A DNA stretch of 64,000 nt. It comes from Roseibium album (GTDB lineage Bacteria; Pseudomonadota; Alphaproteobacteria; Rhizobiales; Stappiaceae). Every line of letters starts with the position of its first letter. Position 1 is the first letter of the stretch. The notes beneath the pieces are model-generated. The model was not told the origin of the DNA. It was given only the letters and a program-made list of their open reading frames with translations, and made no database searches. The position numbers and the translations under genes were made by a program. The stretch spans positions 1,054,001 through 1,118,000 of the forward strand of contig NZ_CXWE01000001.1 in assembly GCF_001404515.1 (NCBI RefSeq), read 5' to 3'. Below, piece by piece: positions 45,271-58,060 of the stretch.

Positions 45271-46458
45271 TCAACCCGTGGCGCTCTTTTGTCGAGCTGA
45301 AGCCATTGGCCGGTAACGCTTTGTCAGCAGGCGTGTAATCGGCTTTTCGACGACACGGTAGAATACATAGCCTGCAATGGCGCTGACGACGATCATGACT
45401 GCGATAGCCGCATCTGGATGCAGGAGAGCGATGTGATCGACCCGCTTTTGTATCAGTGCCAACGCAGGCAAGGTGAATATGTGCGTAAGGTAGATGCTGT
45501 AGGAAGCGTTCCCCAGTTCCAGGAGCCACTTGGGAACTTTGAGATCCACCAGTCTTGGACAAAGGACCAATGCTGCAACGATGCTCGCAGCTGGCAGGCC
45601 CCACCACAAGAAGCGAGGCAGTCCGCGGATCTCATGATTTGGGCCGAATGTTACCCACGCCAAAATTGTCGCGACCGCCGATACTATCAAGACCACCGCA
45701 AGGGGCAGAGGCAATTTATTGTAACCTGATCTGAAGGCATAACCAATCAGGCAGCCGAGAAAGAACTCGAGCAAGAGCCAGTTGGTCATCAGGATGACGA
45801 AAAGCTTGTACGGTGAAATCAATACACCGATCAAAATACTCGTTCCAAAAAAGATCAACATGAATGGCAGAAGAAACGACCGCCTGAAGAACAGACAGAA
45901 GGCGAATATCAGATAAAAGTACATTTCATAATTCAATGTCCATCCCAGTCCCAGAAGAGGGGTCGTTACACCCGTTTCGGAACGGATCGGGAAAAACAGG
46001 AACGAGGATACGATCCATTCCACGTCCAACGAGCGGGCGTGATAGAACAGACTTGGTTCGATAAACAAAAGCGCGAGCGCGGTGGCCGAAAGAAGCCAGT
46101 AGATGGGAACAATCCTGATCAGTCGTTTGACAAAAAACTGAAACGGGGCATTCCGGGTGGCGAAGTCGTCAAAGTGCACATAGATCATTATGAAGCCGCT
46201 TATGACGAAGAACAGATCCACTCCGGCATGGCCAATCCAGCTGAGCCCCCCGAAGCGATCGACAAAGGATTCAGAAATCAGGGATGGGTAGGTGCGTTCC
46301 ACGCGACTGTGTGCATGGGACAAGACCACACCAAGAGCCGCAATGGCTCTCAAGGCCTGAATGTTTTCTAGTTTGGTGACAGCCGCCATCTCAGCCAGTG
46401 ATCCTTGCTTACCACACGAAGGTATTGGAATTGCCATAAAAACAAGCAACGGTCTCAA
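45271..46458 (-). CDS. Acyltransferase 3 family membrane protein (OafA/ExoZ-like)
   Basis: About 372-395 residues with ten hydrophobic helices. The family signature NIQALRAIAALGVVLSHAHSR holds the catalytic histidine, and HAGVDLFFVISGFIM, FVKRLIRIVPIYWLL and GLGWTLNYEMYFYL follow. These enzymes acetylate or succinylate sugars of surface polysaccharides, using a cytoplasmic acyl donor. The start is uncertain: the first conserved residues begin at the ATG at 46389 (MAAVTKLEN), while frames from 46437 or 46458 add up to 23 residues. Confidence 0.88.
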   Translation of the reverse strand: MRPLLVFMAIPIPSCGKQGSLAEMAAVTKLENIQALRAIAALGVVLSHAHSRVERTYPSLISESFVDRFGGLSWIGHAGVDLFFVISGFIMIYVHFDDFATRNAPFQFFVKRLIRIVPIYWLLSATALALLFIEPSLFYHARSLDVEWIVSSFLFFPIRSETGVTTPLLGLGWTLNYEMYFYLIFAFCLFFRRSFLLPFMLIFFGTSILIGVLISPYKLFVILMTNWLLLEFFLGCLIGYAFRSGYNKLPLPLAVVLIVSAVATILAWVTFGPNHEIRGLPRFLWWGLPAASIVAALVLCPRLVDLKVPKWLLELGNASYSIYLTHIFTLPALALIQKRVDHIALLHPDAAIAVMIVVSAIAGYVFYRVVEKPITRLLTKRYRPMASARQKSATG

Positions 46459-46831
46459 TCACGCTCGCAATAGAAGCCCGAATCTGAGCCGTAATAAACA
46501 CAAATGGGTATCTACTTTGCGCTGGATACGAAATCCGCGGACTGTATTCCTAGTAAGGCATTGATATTAAAGTTCTGTATACCCGGCCTTCCGCAAACTA
46601 GTCTAGTAACAAAAGCGGTGGCGGAATGGTCTGTCGACAGGTCATCCCTACCACGATGTGGCCCGGAAAGCGTCGCAGTGTCGTAGTCGCAAATTTGCTT
46701 GCAGCGATTTGGCATTCGCTGAGAATTGACGCAATTTCTTCGATTTTCGGGATTCTCGTCGTTCGCCGATATCCGGAAGCAGCGAAGACAAATTCAACCC
46801 GGTATCAGTGCAGCTTGCAGTGAACCGCAAG
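46459..46831. other. Intergenic, about 370 bases
   Basis: Downstream of the large beta-helix gene and upstream of the acyltransferase, both on the minus strand. Expected to hold the acyltransferase promoter. I see nothing else identifiable. Confidence 0.4.
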
Positions 46832-49800
46832 TCATGCAGCCCGCAATTCAATCGCAAACGATGTTGCAGCCCCGTGGGTCACGGACCAGGACGCAGTTTT
46901 GGAGTACGTGCCTGAAGAGGCGGCCTGCTCGTACGTGTAGGACACGCGTAGCGAATTTGAGGGATGACCTCTTCCCGTTGGTTCTTCAATAAGTGTCGTG
47001 CCCCCGTCCCAGGTGATCGGATCTCCGGTGCCGTCATATCGATTGAGGGCATAGAGGACCAGCGTGTTGTCCATACTCGTGGTGATTGCTGGTGAAAGCT
47101 CGGTCGGTTTTGAGCCACCCTGAACCGAACCGACAGCGATGCCGGCAAGGCCATCCACTTCAAGAACTGTCACGTGAATGTTCGTCCAGTTGTCGTCACT
47201 GCTTACCTGAATGGTCTGCACGCCGGTTCCAGGTTCGAGAATCGTGGCCACCGACAACTGGTTCCTTGTCCGCAGGGCTGCCGTAGGATCAACGGATAGC
47301 TCCTTGCCCGATCCGTTTTCCCTTCCTTCTGCTCCCAGAGTGATGGAAAGGCTGGCGATTTTCCCAAAAGCGGTATTCAAAGTCGACACGATCACCAGAA
47401 GCGGTTTGTTGGACGTTGCCAACGTCGCTGTTTCGAGCCACTTGCCCGCAGCAAACTTGCGAGCGTCAACCGCGCGTGGGTTCAGGAGACTGACAGGTTT
47501 GCCGATCGGGAAAGAGGATGCGACGGGCGCGGACATCAATGAATATGTAGGCACCCCATCCATGGTCGTACGCCGTGCAAGATACTTGCCGACATCACTC
47601 GTGACAGGTGAGTACGTCGCGGAATCTCCCCCAGCGATGGGCGTCCAGTCGTCGCGCGGATCATAGACGTCCTCCACCAGATACCACTGGTAAGTCCGGG
47701 AGGTGTGACCAAGCGCCATCACGTACCCATCGTCGGCCGTGACGGAACCACCGACAGTCGGCGCTCCTGTCAGTTTCGGACGCAAGATCCAGATCGGGTC
47801 GAACCGATGCAGGTCGGCAGGGTCGTTGACCGGGCCGACGGGCGGCTTCGAAAGATCGACCGGTTTGCCTGCTATGTCCATCCCAAAGCCGTCAAAGTCA
47901 GGGAACTTCGAACGAAGCGAAATACTCCCGTCCATTCCCGGAAGACTGTCGATTGCGGTAGATGGAGCCTTCAGTGTCGGGCTGTTGCCTTTGACTGCGA
48001 TGTCTCCGATTGTGATGTTCTGATAGACATCGCCGAAGGGGCGCAGACTGTCTGACGCATCAAACGGTGTTCCGTTGGTGTAGACATTTGTTTTAATGCC
48101 GTTTGCGATGAGCTTCTCGGTCACAAAGCCTGTGCCATTCAGGATGTTGTTCATCACAGAGAAATTGATCGCAGCTTCGCTCTTTGACCCCAAGATGAGC
48201 GAGTTGGCATAGGTCGCGGCGTTTCGCCAGGGCACGAGCATGTTGTTCAGGAAATATGAATCGCCGTTTATGCCTTGGCCAGTCGCTGGAGACAAATTGG
48301 TTAGTTTCGAGGTTCTGTCGAAGTTTTGGTCTTCAATGGCGCGCCCATCTTTATCCAGCGTGTTGCCATGAATGAAATTGAAGCCGAAGAATTGAGCGGA
48401 CGAGCGCTGGAACGTCCAGTATCCGGAACAGGCCCACCAGTAATTGTGCCACCACAGACCGTTGTGACCACCCTGGTAGATATTGCCCTTGTTTGCGTGG
48501 GCGGCTTGACCGCAGTCGATAAACTGGTTGCGAACGACCATGAAGTTTTCAAGGCCGAACAACCGAACGGGCGATTGGTCGGATCTTAGGACTATGTTTC
48601 TGTCGATGACACAGCCAAGCGCCGCCCCCTCATATTTGTTCCAAAACGGACCCTGAACTTGGATGCCGAACTGATTGATTGCATCGGATACCGTGGAATT
48701 GGACATTTTGAAGTTGTTGACATTGCGAACCCAGACCGGGGCGTAGCTTGATCCATCCCGATAGGTATCCCTGATCCAGCAATTGTCCAGCGTGACATCG
48801 GTTGCATAAGGTGCACCTACCACATGACCGAATGTCATTGCGTAACGGCCATCCGTGCGGGGCCCTGCGGCGCTGGACCTTTCACAAATGATGGACCGAA
48901 ACGCCAAGTGGCTTTGCCCGCGTCCATCCACGCAGATGGATCGTCGGGAGTACTCGATGTTGTTGTCAACGCTCAATGGGTCATTGGGCCAGAAGTAAAG
49001 ATCAACGGTCGCTCCATTGTCGACGAAACCCCATTCGCCTTTCCGCATCTGTGGCAAAAGGTTCACGAGGATGAATTTGTCCTTGTTCGCGTTGGTCTCG
49101 GCCGTCCACGACTGATCGCTCAGGTAGATGGTATCACTGGCCGCATCAAACGACGCCACGGTTGTCCGCGCATCACGGTTTGGGAAACGATGGAAAAGAA
49201 TGTCGCAGTTTTCGATTTGTGCTGCTGTGAACCGATCAGTAAAGCCCGGAAGCCGGGTGCCAAGAACCAGGTTCGGATCACCACCGTCGGTCACCGTTTC
49301 GTCAGCGTCGAGCCAGTCCTTTGTGGCTCTTTCTGTATGCGGATATTGTGGATTCGGCTTGCGACCCATACACGGGATCAAACGCTTGTCACCTTCGAAC
49401 AGGAATGCAGCGCGAGGATCGCCGGATGCTATGTCCTCCTTTGCGAACCCCGGCACCTTGTAGATCGACGCATAGTTTTTGCCCAGGACAGGCTCGTCGG
49501 CGACTGTGCATGCAACTGCACCGGTCAACGGCTCGGCTGCCGTAATGACTGGCTTCTCAGTTCCATATCCCTCCAGAACGATCGTGTTGCCTGCAGTCCC
49601 GGAGGGGGCGGCAATGCGTTCCCGGTACTTGGTGCCACCTGCATTGCGAATCTTGACGACATGGCCGGGTTTCGCAATGGCCAGGGCTGCTGAAACAGTT
49701 GCCATGGCGTCGCTGACGCTCGTCCCTGAATTTGAATCCGAACCGTTGACGTTATCGACGAACAGGTCTCCATCCGTACCTTCGTCCTTGTCCGCCTGGA

Positions 49801-49939
49801 AACCCGTGTTGCTCGCATATGGCTCCGCAGCGGCAGGCGAAGAGAGCGCGGTACTGCTGAACAGCGCAGCAATGCTCAGCGTGGCGCCGAGGAACGTTCG
49901 CCGGGTGACCGGCGGATTGAATTGCTGGCAATTACTCAT
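46832..49939 (-). CDS. Large Tat-exported right-handed beta-helix protein
   Basis: 1035 residues. A twin-arginine signal (TRRTFLGATLSIAALF) is followed by a region beginning LFVDNVNGSDSNSG, the usual opening of parallel beta-helix (pectate-lyase/chondroitinase-B-like) proteins, and a long Asn- and Asp-rich helix to about residue 620. An Ig-like module (about 690-770; PTVGGSVTADDG...YQWYL...VGKYLAR) and a C-terminal beta-sandwich-like domain (about 790-1035) follow. It is likely an extracellular polysaccharide lyase, hydrolase or binding protein that trims or binds the polymer made by the surrounding genes; no catalytic residues can be assigned. Its start faces the RTX beta-helix gene, so both may share the intergenic control region. 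Confidence 0.72.
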   Translation of the reverse strand: MSNCQQFNPPVTRRTFLGATLSIAALFSSTALSSPAAAEPYASNTGFQADKDEGTDGDLFVDNVNGSDSNSGTSVSDAMATVSAALAIAKPGHVVKIRNAGGTKYRERIAAPSGTAGNTIVLEGYGTEKPVITAAEPLTGAVACTVADEPVLGKNYASIYKVPGFAKEDIASGDPRAAFLFEGDKRLIPCMGRKPNPQYPHTERATKDWLDADETVTDGGDPNLVLGTRLPGFTDRFTAAQIENCDILFHRFPNRDARTTVASFDAASDTIYLSDQSWTAETNANKDKFILVNLLPQMRKGEWGFVDNGATVDLYFWPNDPLSVDNNIEYSRRSICVDGRGQSHLAFRSIICERSSAAGPRTDGRYAMTFGHVVGAPYATDVTLDNCWIRDTYRDGSSYAPVWVRNVNNFKMSNSTVSDAINQFGIQVQGPFWNKYEGAALGCVIDRNIVLRSDQSPVRLFGLENFMVVRNQFIDCGQAAHANKGNIYQGGHNGLWWHNYWWACSGYWTFQRSSAQFFGFNFIHGNTLDKDGRAIEDQNFDRTSKLTNLSPATGQGINGDSYFLNNMLVPWRNAATYANSLILGSKSEAAINFSVMNNILNGTGFVTEKLIANGIKTNVYTNGTPFDASDSLRPFGDVYQNITIGDIAVKGNSPTLKAPSTAIDSLPGMDGSISLRSKFPDFDGFGMDIAGKPVDLSKPPVGPVNDPADLHRFDPIWILRPKLTGAPTVGGSVTADDGYVMALGHTSRTYQWYLVEDVYDPRDDWTPIAGGDSATYSPVTSDVGKYLARRTTMDGVPTYSLMSAPVASSFPIGKPVSLLNPRAVDARKFAAGKWLETATLATSNKPLLVIVSTLNTAFGKIASLSITLGAEGRENGSGKELSVDPTAALRTRNQLSVATILEPGTGVQTIQVSSDDNWTNIHVTVLEVDGLAGIAVGSVQGGSKPTELSPAITTSMDNTLVLYALNRYDGTGDPITWDGGTTLIEEPTGRGHPSNSLRVSYTYEQAASSGTYSKTASWSVTHGAATSFAIELRAA

Positions 49940-53521
<3,582 letters not shown>

Positions 53522-54159
53522 GTTTGAGCGTTCAACGGATTGGACACTTGCGCGGGTTGGGTTTTCACAAGCAATCACTCACCTGACTCGGGCACCACAT
53601 CCAAATGAGACGAGTGCCTTGCTGATCAATACGTGCAAAGGCGCTCACTGAGACTTCACCCGCTGCGCGGAGCTAATACCTCTCGCAGCGGGTTGAACGA
53701 CTCCGGAGACCAGGTTGTTGTCCTCCACAGACGTGGTCTGCCGGTTTGTCCGGAGAAACGGATGCGCTTGATGGTTTTTTCTTGAGGTTGTTCGGCAATG
53801 TGATTTCAAGCTGTTCGAAGTTTTGAAATCAATGACGTCGCGCTTGTACCAGTCATATTCGACACCAGTTTTACGCCTCTGAGCAGCGACTATTTTGTGT
53901 CTTTGCCGGCACGAGTATCTTCTGGTCTTCACGTGAATGTACTGGCTCACCAGTTTGTCTAGCTGACCACAAATGGATCACGGTGCGTCAAGAGATGCTG
54001 GTTGGCATGTGTAGGTCCGGCACCACAAACCATCATCTCAATGGACCCACAGTCGATGATGGACTAACAATCACCGTGAATCACCTGAGCGGTGCTGATC
54101 AATGCTGATGAAATATGTGATATTGAAGATTTTTCCGAAGTATCCGGATTTTGAACAAC
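53522..54159. other. Intergenic, about 640 bases, with one strong hairpin
   Basis: A perfect 10-base stem, ACCCGCTGCG (53658-53667) with its complement (53684-53693), encloses a 16-base loop but has no T-run, so it is not a standard terminator, although it lies 140 bases after the RTX gene. A 101-codon frame on the minus strand over it is not recognisable. The remainder shows nothing I can name. Confidence 0.5.
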
Positions 54160-54831
54160 ATGCAAAAAAACAAGTTTCTAATTGTCAATTTTCATGGAAT
54201 TGGTTCGCCGATGCGGCCCCTGGAAGACGGGGAGGCGCACTATTGGATCAGCGAGGAGCAGTATCACCGGTTTCTTGATCTGATCGCCCCGGTCAAGGAC
54301 AGGGTCCTTATTACATTCGACGACGGCAACCTGTCCGATCTGGAGATTGGCGCAAAGGGGCTGGAGGCAAGAGAATTGACTGCAACATTCTTCCCCCTGG
54401 CCGGTCGTCTGGACGAGGAAGGCTCTCTGGGCAGCGTGCATCTGCGTGAGCTATTGGGTCTCGGACACAAGATCGGATCTCATGGGTATGACCACGTGAG
54501 TTGGAAGCATCTCGACGACGCCAGCGCGCGCAGGGAACTTGTAGACGCCAAGGCGCGTTTGGAAGACTGCACAGGCGAAAAGATCACCGAAGCTGCCATT
54601 CCGTTCGGACAGTACGGAAGATCCACTCTCGAACGACTGAAATTCAACGGATATGAGCGTGTTTTTTCAAGTGACGGGGGCGGGTATTCAGGTACGCCAT
54701 ACCCAATACCGCGCTGGTCGGTACGCGCTGATACATCACAAGAGGCGGTGGCACTTTTTCTGTCGGGCCGGGAAAGCATCGTCAGGAGCTTGCGCCGCTC
54801 ACTTGCCAAAGCCAAGAAACAGATCCTTTGA
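54160..54831 (+). CDS. Polysaccharide deacetylase (NodB-like)
   Basis: 223 residues, a compact carbohydrate esterase family 4-like domain. Motif 1 is ITFDDGN with the catalytic base and metal aspartates; motif 2 is SHGYDHVSW, supplying the histidine ligands; a later PFGQYGRS loop and the PRWSV strand follow. There is no signal peptide, so it may work in the cytoplasm on a lipid-linked or free sugar substrate. It heads a compact operon with the ATP-grasp, PHP and glycosyltransferase genes, starting 2 bases before the next one. Confidence 0.84.
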   Translation: MQKNKFLIVNFHGIGSPMRPLEDGEAHYWISEEQYHRFLDLIAPVKDRVLITFDDGNLSDLEIGAKGLEARELTATFFPLAGRLDEEGSLGSVHLRELLGLGHKIGSHGYDHVSWKHLDDASARRELVDAKARLEDCTGEKITEAAIPFGQYGRSTLERLKFNGYERVFSSDGGGYSGTPYPIPRWSVRADTSQEAVALFLSGRESIVRSLRRSLAKAKKQIL

Positions 54832-54833
54832 AG

Positions 54834-56060
54834 ATGAAACCAGTGCAAAACGCAAAGACTGTCCTCATTGGCTTCGCGGATGCCCTGGCTGCGCCCGAAG
54901 TGTTTTTCAGCTTGTATCACAAGGGATACAAGGTGCGAGTGTTTCAGCGTCAGGATACTGTTGCCCCCTTGTCGAAAATTCTTCCGGTGGGTGAACCCTT
55001 CCTGATACACGCACCCGAGCAAAGCGCCGATCTGGCGACACGGGATCTGGCCAACCTGCTTCGCAACAACCCGGACATCGATGCGATGCTTGCGCTTGAC
55101 GATACGAGTTTGTGGCTCGCAAACGAGGCGTTAAACAGTCTTGGCGACGCGGAACGCAAGCCCGTTTTGGCGAACGCTGTCGGAGTACAAAAGGACATTG
55201 CCCTCGACAAGGCTCGACAGATCGAAGCTGCAGAGGCCGCAGGTCTGGCAGTTCCGCCCACAATCGTTGCAAGTTCGCGGGATGAAATTTTCAAGGCATC
55301 AAAATTCCCGGCAATCGTGAAACCTGCTCGCGCAGTATCGCTGGACCATGCCGGTCGGATAAGGAAGGGAGATGCCCACTACCTCTTCGACCAGACAGAC
55401 CTTGAAACGCTTCCCGGCGAACAGGCATTTTCCTTTCCGGTACTTGTTCAACCACTTATTCATGGAACGGGTGAGGGCGTTTTCGGATTTGCGGGAAAGG
55501 ATGGGGTCGCACAGGTTTTCGGACATCGCCGGATCAGGATGATGAACCCGCACGGGTCAGGCGCAAGTGCTTGCTGCGCGACAAGACCCGCGGATGACCT
55601 GATTGACAAGGTGAAGACCTTCATAGCGTCCATTGGTTGGCAGGGCCCGTTCATGGTCGAGTTGTTGACCGATGAGGAAGGCAATAGCTGGTTTATCGAA
55701 CTGAATGGCCGGCTGTGGGGATCCACGGCCCTTACGCGTCGCAATGGTTACGACTATCCAGGCTGGGCCGTCGAACAGGCATTTGATCCGGGCTTTCATC
55801 CCGACGCATCGCCCGGTTCCCCCGACGACCGACGGGTTCGTCATCTGGGGCGGGAAATTCTGCACCTTCTCTTCGTGATCAAGGGACCAAAGAGCAAGTT
55901 TCATGCGGAGAGGTGGCCGAACTTCTTTCGTTCCGCCTGCGGCGTTTTCTCACTTCATTCACCATCCGGCTTCTATAACTATGACCGCGCTTTTCCGCTC
56001 TTCTTTCTGCGGGAAGCGGCATTCACCGTTGTGAAGGGGATCAGGGGACGCAACAGATGA
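54834..56060 (+). CDS. ATP-grasp ligase
   Basis: 408 residues. An N-terminal pre-ATP-grasp domain (VLIGFADALAAPEV, RVFQRQDTVAP) leads to the ATP-grasp fold: ANAVGVQKDIALDK, FPAIVKPARAVS (ATP-binding lysine), FPVLVQPLIHGTGEGVFGFA and FMVELLTDEEGNSWFIELNGRL with the Mg-binding Glu/Asn. Such ligases join a carboxylate, often an amino acid or sugar acid, to an amine or thiol via an acyl phosphate. In this operon it might attach an acyl or amino-acid group to an amino sugar exposed by the deacetylase; that is inference. Its end overlaps the PHP gene by four bases. Confidence 0.82.
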   Translation: MKPVQNAKTVLIGFADALAAPEVFFSLYHKGYKVRVFQRQDTVAPLSKILPVGEPFLIHAPEQSADLATRDLANLLRNNPDIDAMLALDDTSLWLANEALNSLGDAERKPVLANAVGVQKDIALDKARQIEAAEAAGLAVPPTIVASSRDEIFKASKFPAIVKPARAVSLDHAGRIRKGDAHYLFDQTDLETLPGEQAFSFPVLVQPLIHGTGEGVFGFAGKDGVAQVFGHRRIRMMNPHGSGASACCATRPADDLIDKVKTFIASIGWQGPFMVELLTDEEGNSWFIELNGRLWGSTALTRRNGYDYPGWAVEQAFDPGFHPDASPGSPDDRRVRHLGREILHLLFVIKGPKSKFHAERWPNFFRSACGVFSLHSPSGFYNYDRAFPLFFLREAAFTVVKGIRGRNR

Positions 56061-56818
56061 ACCGGACGCTCAATGTCGTTCTGCATGCGCATTCCCTCTG
56101 GTCCTATGATGGTCATTGGACGCTTGCGGAGATTGCGGATTTCTTCGGTGCCCGTGGTGTTGACGTTGTTATGATGAGCGAACACGACACGGGATTCGAA
56201 CCTGCGAGTTTTGATGACTACAGGGCCGAATGCGCCAGCGCATCAACGGGGAAATGTACATTGGTTCCGGGAATTGAATATTCTTCTCCCGACAATGACA
56301 TTCACATATTGACCTGGGGGCTCGATCATTTTCTGAGTGAACACCAGCCGGTTCTCGAAACGTTGCAAAAGGTCAAATCCGCGGGCGGCGTCGCGATCTT
56401 CGCCCATCCGGTCAGGCGTCAGGCCTATCTGAAGTTCGAAGAGGCATTCGTTCCCTATCTGGACGGCATCGAAGTCTGGAACCGCAAGTCTGATGGTGTG
56501 GCACCTGGCAAGGAAGCAAAGTCCCTGATTGCCAAATCCGGGCTGTCCGCCACCGTCGGTGTCGACTTTCATCATATTCGCCACTATTGGCCGTTGACAC
56601 ATCGCACCAATGTCTCGGGCGACGACTTGGAGCAGGAACTTGTCAGGGCCATCCGGGAAAGGAGGCTGCAGCCGATGTTGATGGGCCGCAGTATCCTCAA
56701 CGCGCAGGACGAGATTTCAACACCGTTATCAGAAGTGCTGGAGAAGCTGAGACGGGGCCTGAAACGCTTAAGACCGGGTTCTGGGAGCAAAAACAACAAG
56801 AAAGCCGGCAAGAGGTAG
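56057..56818 (+). CDS. PHP-domain metal-dependent phosphoesterase
   Basis: 253 residues. PHP motifs are complete: LHAHSLWSYDG, MMSEHDTGFEP, VPGIEYSS, AIFAHPVRR and GVDFHHIRH, which together supply the histidines and acids of a trinuclear metal site. The family hydrolyses phosphate esters, including histidinol phosphate and nucleotide or oligonucleotide phosphates. The basic C-terminal tail (KRLRPGSGSKNNKKAGKR) is unusual and could contact anionic polymer or membrane. Translationally coupled to the ATP-grasp gene and 9 bases before the glycosyltransferase. Confidence 0.82.
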   Translation: MNRTLNVVLHAHSLWSYDGHWTLAEIADFFGARGVDVVMMSEHDTGFEPASFDDYRAECASASTGKCTLVPGIEYSSPDNDIHILTWGLDHFLSEHQPVLETLQKVKSAGGVAIFAHPVRRQAYLKFEEAFVPYLDGIEVWNRKSDGVAPGKEAKSLIAKSGLSATVGVDFHHIRHYWPLTHRTNVSGDDLEQELVRAIRERRLQPMLMGRSILNAQDEISTPLSEVLEKLRRGLKRLRPGSGSKNNKKAGKR

Positions 56819-56827
56819 TTCCTGAAG

Positions 56828-58024
56828 ATGGCCAAAGTGATTGTGCATGTCTCGGGAGACTACCCCGATAGTTTTCTGCCGGGAAAAACAAGGGCAGTCA
56901 GCAGTCTTGTCGAAGCTGTTCACAAAGCATTCGACCAGCACGTCTACTCGATCAATCGGGCGTCCCCATCCGCTGTTTCGGCACTCACGACACTTATTGG
57001 AAATCCGGCAAAACCCGCGTTCGGTATCGGCTTTGAACGCGAGAAGGATGGCGTAACAGCAATTCGCTATGAGGGATTGCCAGGTGGTCTTTACATGCAG
57101 GCCTCACTCTTGCAGCTGGCGGATAGGATTGCCGATGATCTGGTCACAAAAGGCATAAAGCCCGACCTGATACACGGCCACAAGTTGTCCATTGAGGGAT
57201 TGATCGCTGAAAAACTCAGCGAATATTTCGGGTGCCCTTACGCGCTTTCGATCCAGGTAAACACGGACCGAAAGATCTTGAAATTTCGCCCGGACCTTCT
57301 CGCCAGTTATCGACGGATCTACCACGGAGCAGAGCTGGTGTTCCCCTTTTCCGTGATGGGCCAGCGCGTTTGTGACAATGCACTCGGCGCGCGCACAAAA
57401 CCGACCATTCTCCTGCCGTGCACGTCACCCGAAGACCGGATAATTGCACCGCGCGTTGTCGATCCTGTGTTGGCGTCCGTTTTTCATCTCAAGGATTATC
57501 GCAACAAGAACGTCGCCGCGTTGATAAAGGCAAGTTCAGAAATTCAAAAGCGGCACCCCGCCTATGCATTTCACCTTTATGGGGGCGGGGCGGCCGAACA
57601 GGAAACAGCGATCGACAAGCTGATTGCTGATTGTCAGGCGACCTCATTTGTGCGCAAAGGCCCAATCCCGCACGAAAATGTCCAGTCAATGCTCAACGGT
57701 GCCTGCGGTTTTGCGATGGTCTCGAAACGCGAAACTTTTGGCATGGTCTTTCTTGAGGCGCTGCTTGCGGGATGCCCGGTTGTGTTTCCAAAGGATTGGG
57801 CAATCGATGGGTTTTTCGACGAAGCCTTATTTGCTCTCGGCGTGTCGGCGAATGACGGATCGGGCATCGAAGCCGCGATGGAAAGACTGGTTGTCGAGCA
57901 AGTTGCCTTGAAAAAGGAACTGGCAACTTGGCAGGAATCCGGCAAATTATCGCAGTTTCAGCGGAAAAATGTCATCGCGACCTATAAAGACTCGGTTTGC
58001 GCCGCACTCGACAAGCCAAAATGA
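56828..58024 (+). CDS. Glycosyltransferase family 4-like
   Basis: 398 residues with a GT-B fold. The N-terminal half contains IHGHKLSIEGLIAEKLSEYFGCP-type Rossmann elements; the C-terminal half has YRNKNVAALIKASSEI, FHLYGGG and the donor-site block SKRETFGMVFLEALLAGCPV with E(x)7E. It is probably retaining. It closes the four-gene operon that begins with the deacetylase. Convergent with the next glycosyltransferase. Confidence 0.84.
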   Translation: MAKVIVHVSGDYPDSFLPGKTRAVSSLVEAVHKAFDQHVYSINRASPSAVSALTTLIGNPAKPAFGIGFEREKDGVTAIRYEGLPGGLYMQASLLQLADRIADDLVTKGIKPDLIHGHKLSIEGLIAEKLSEYFGCPYALSIQVNTDRKILKFRPDLLASYRRIYHGAELVFPFSVMGQRVCDNALGARTKPTILLPCTSPEDRIIAPRVVDPVLASVFHLKDYRNKNVAALIKASSEIQKRHPAYAFHLYGGGAAEQETAIDKLIADCQATSFVRKGPIPHENVQSMLNGACGFAMVSKRETFGMVFLEALLAGCPVVFPKDWAIDGFFDEALFALGVSANDGSGIEAAMERLVVEQVALKKELATWQESGKLSQFQRKNVIATYKDSVCAALDKPK

Positions 58025-58060
58025 AGCTTGTGGCCATGCTACGTCGCAATGACGGCGTAT

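Noticed and set aside
53645-53950. 101-codon frame on the minus strand
   Set aside because: Basic, low-complexity translation with no motif; overlaps a hairpin and has no ribosome site.
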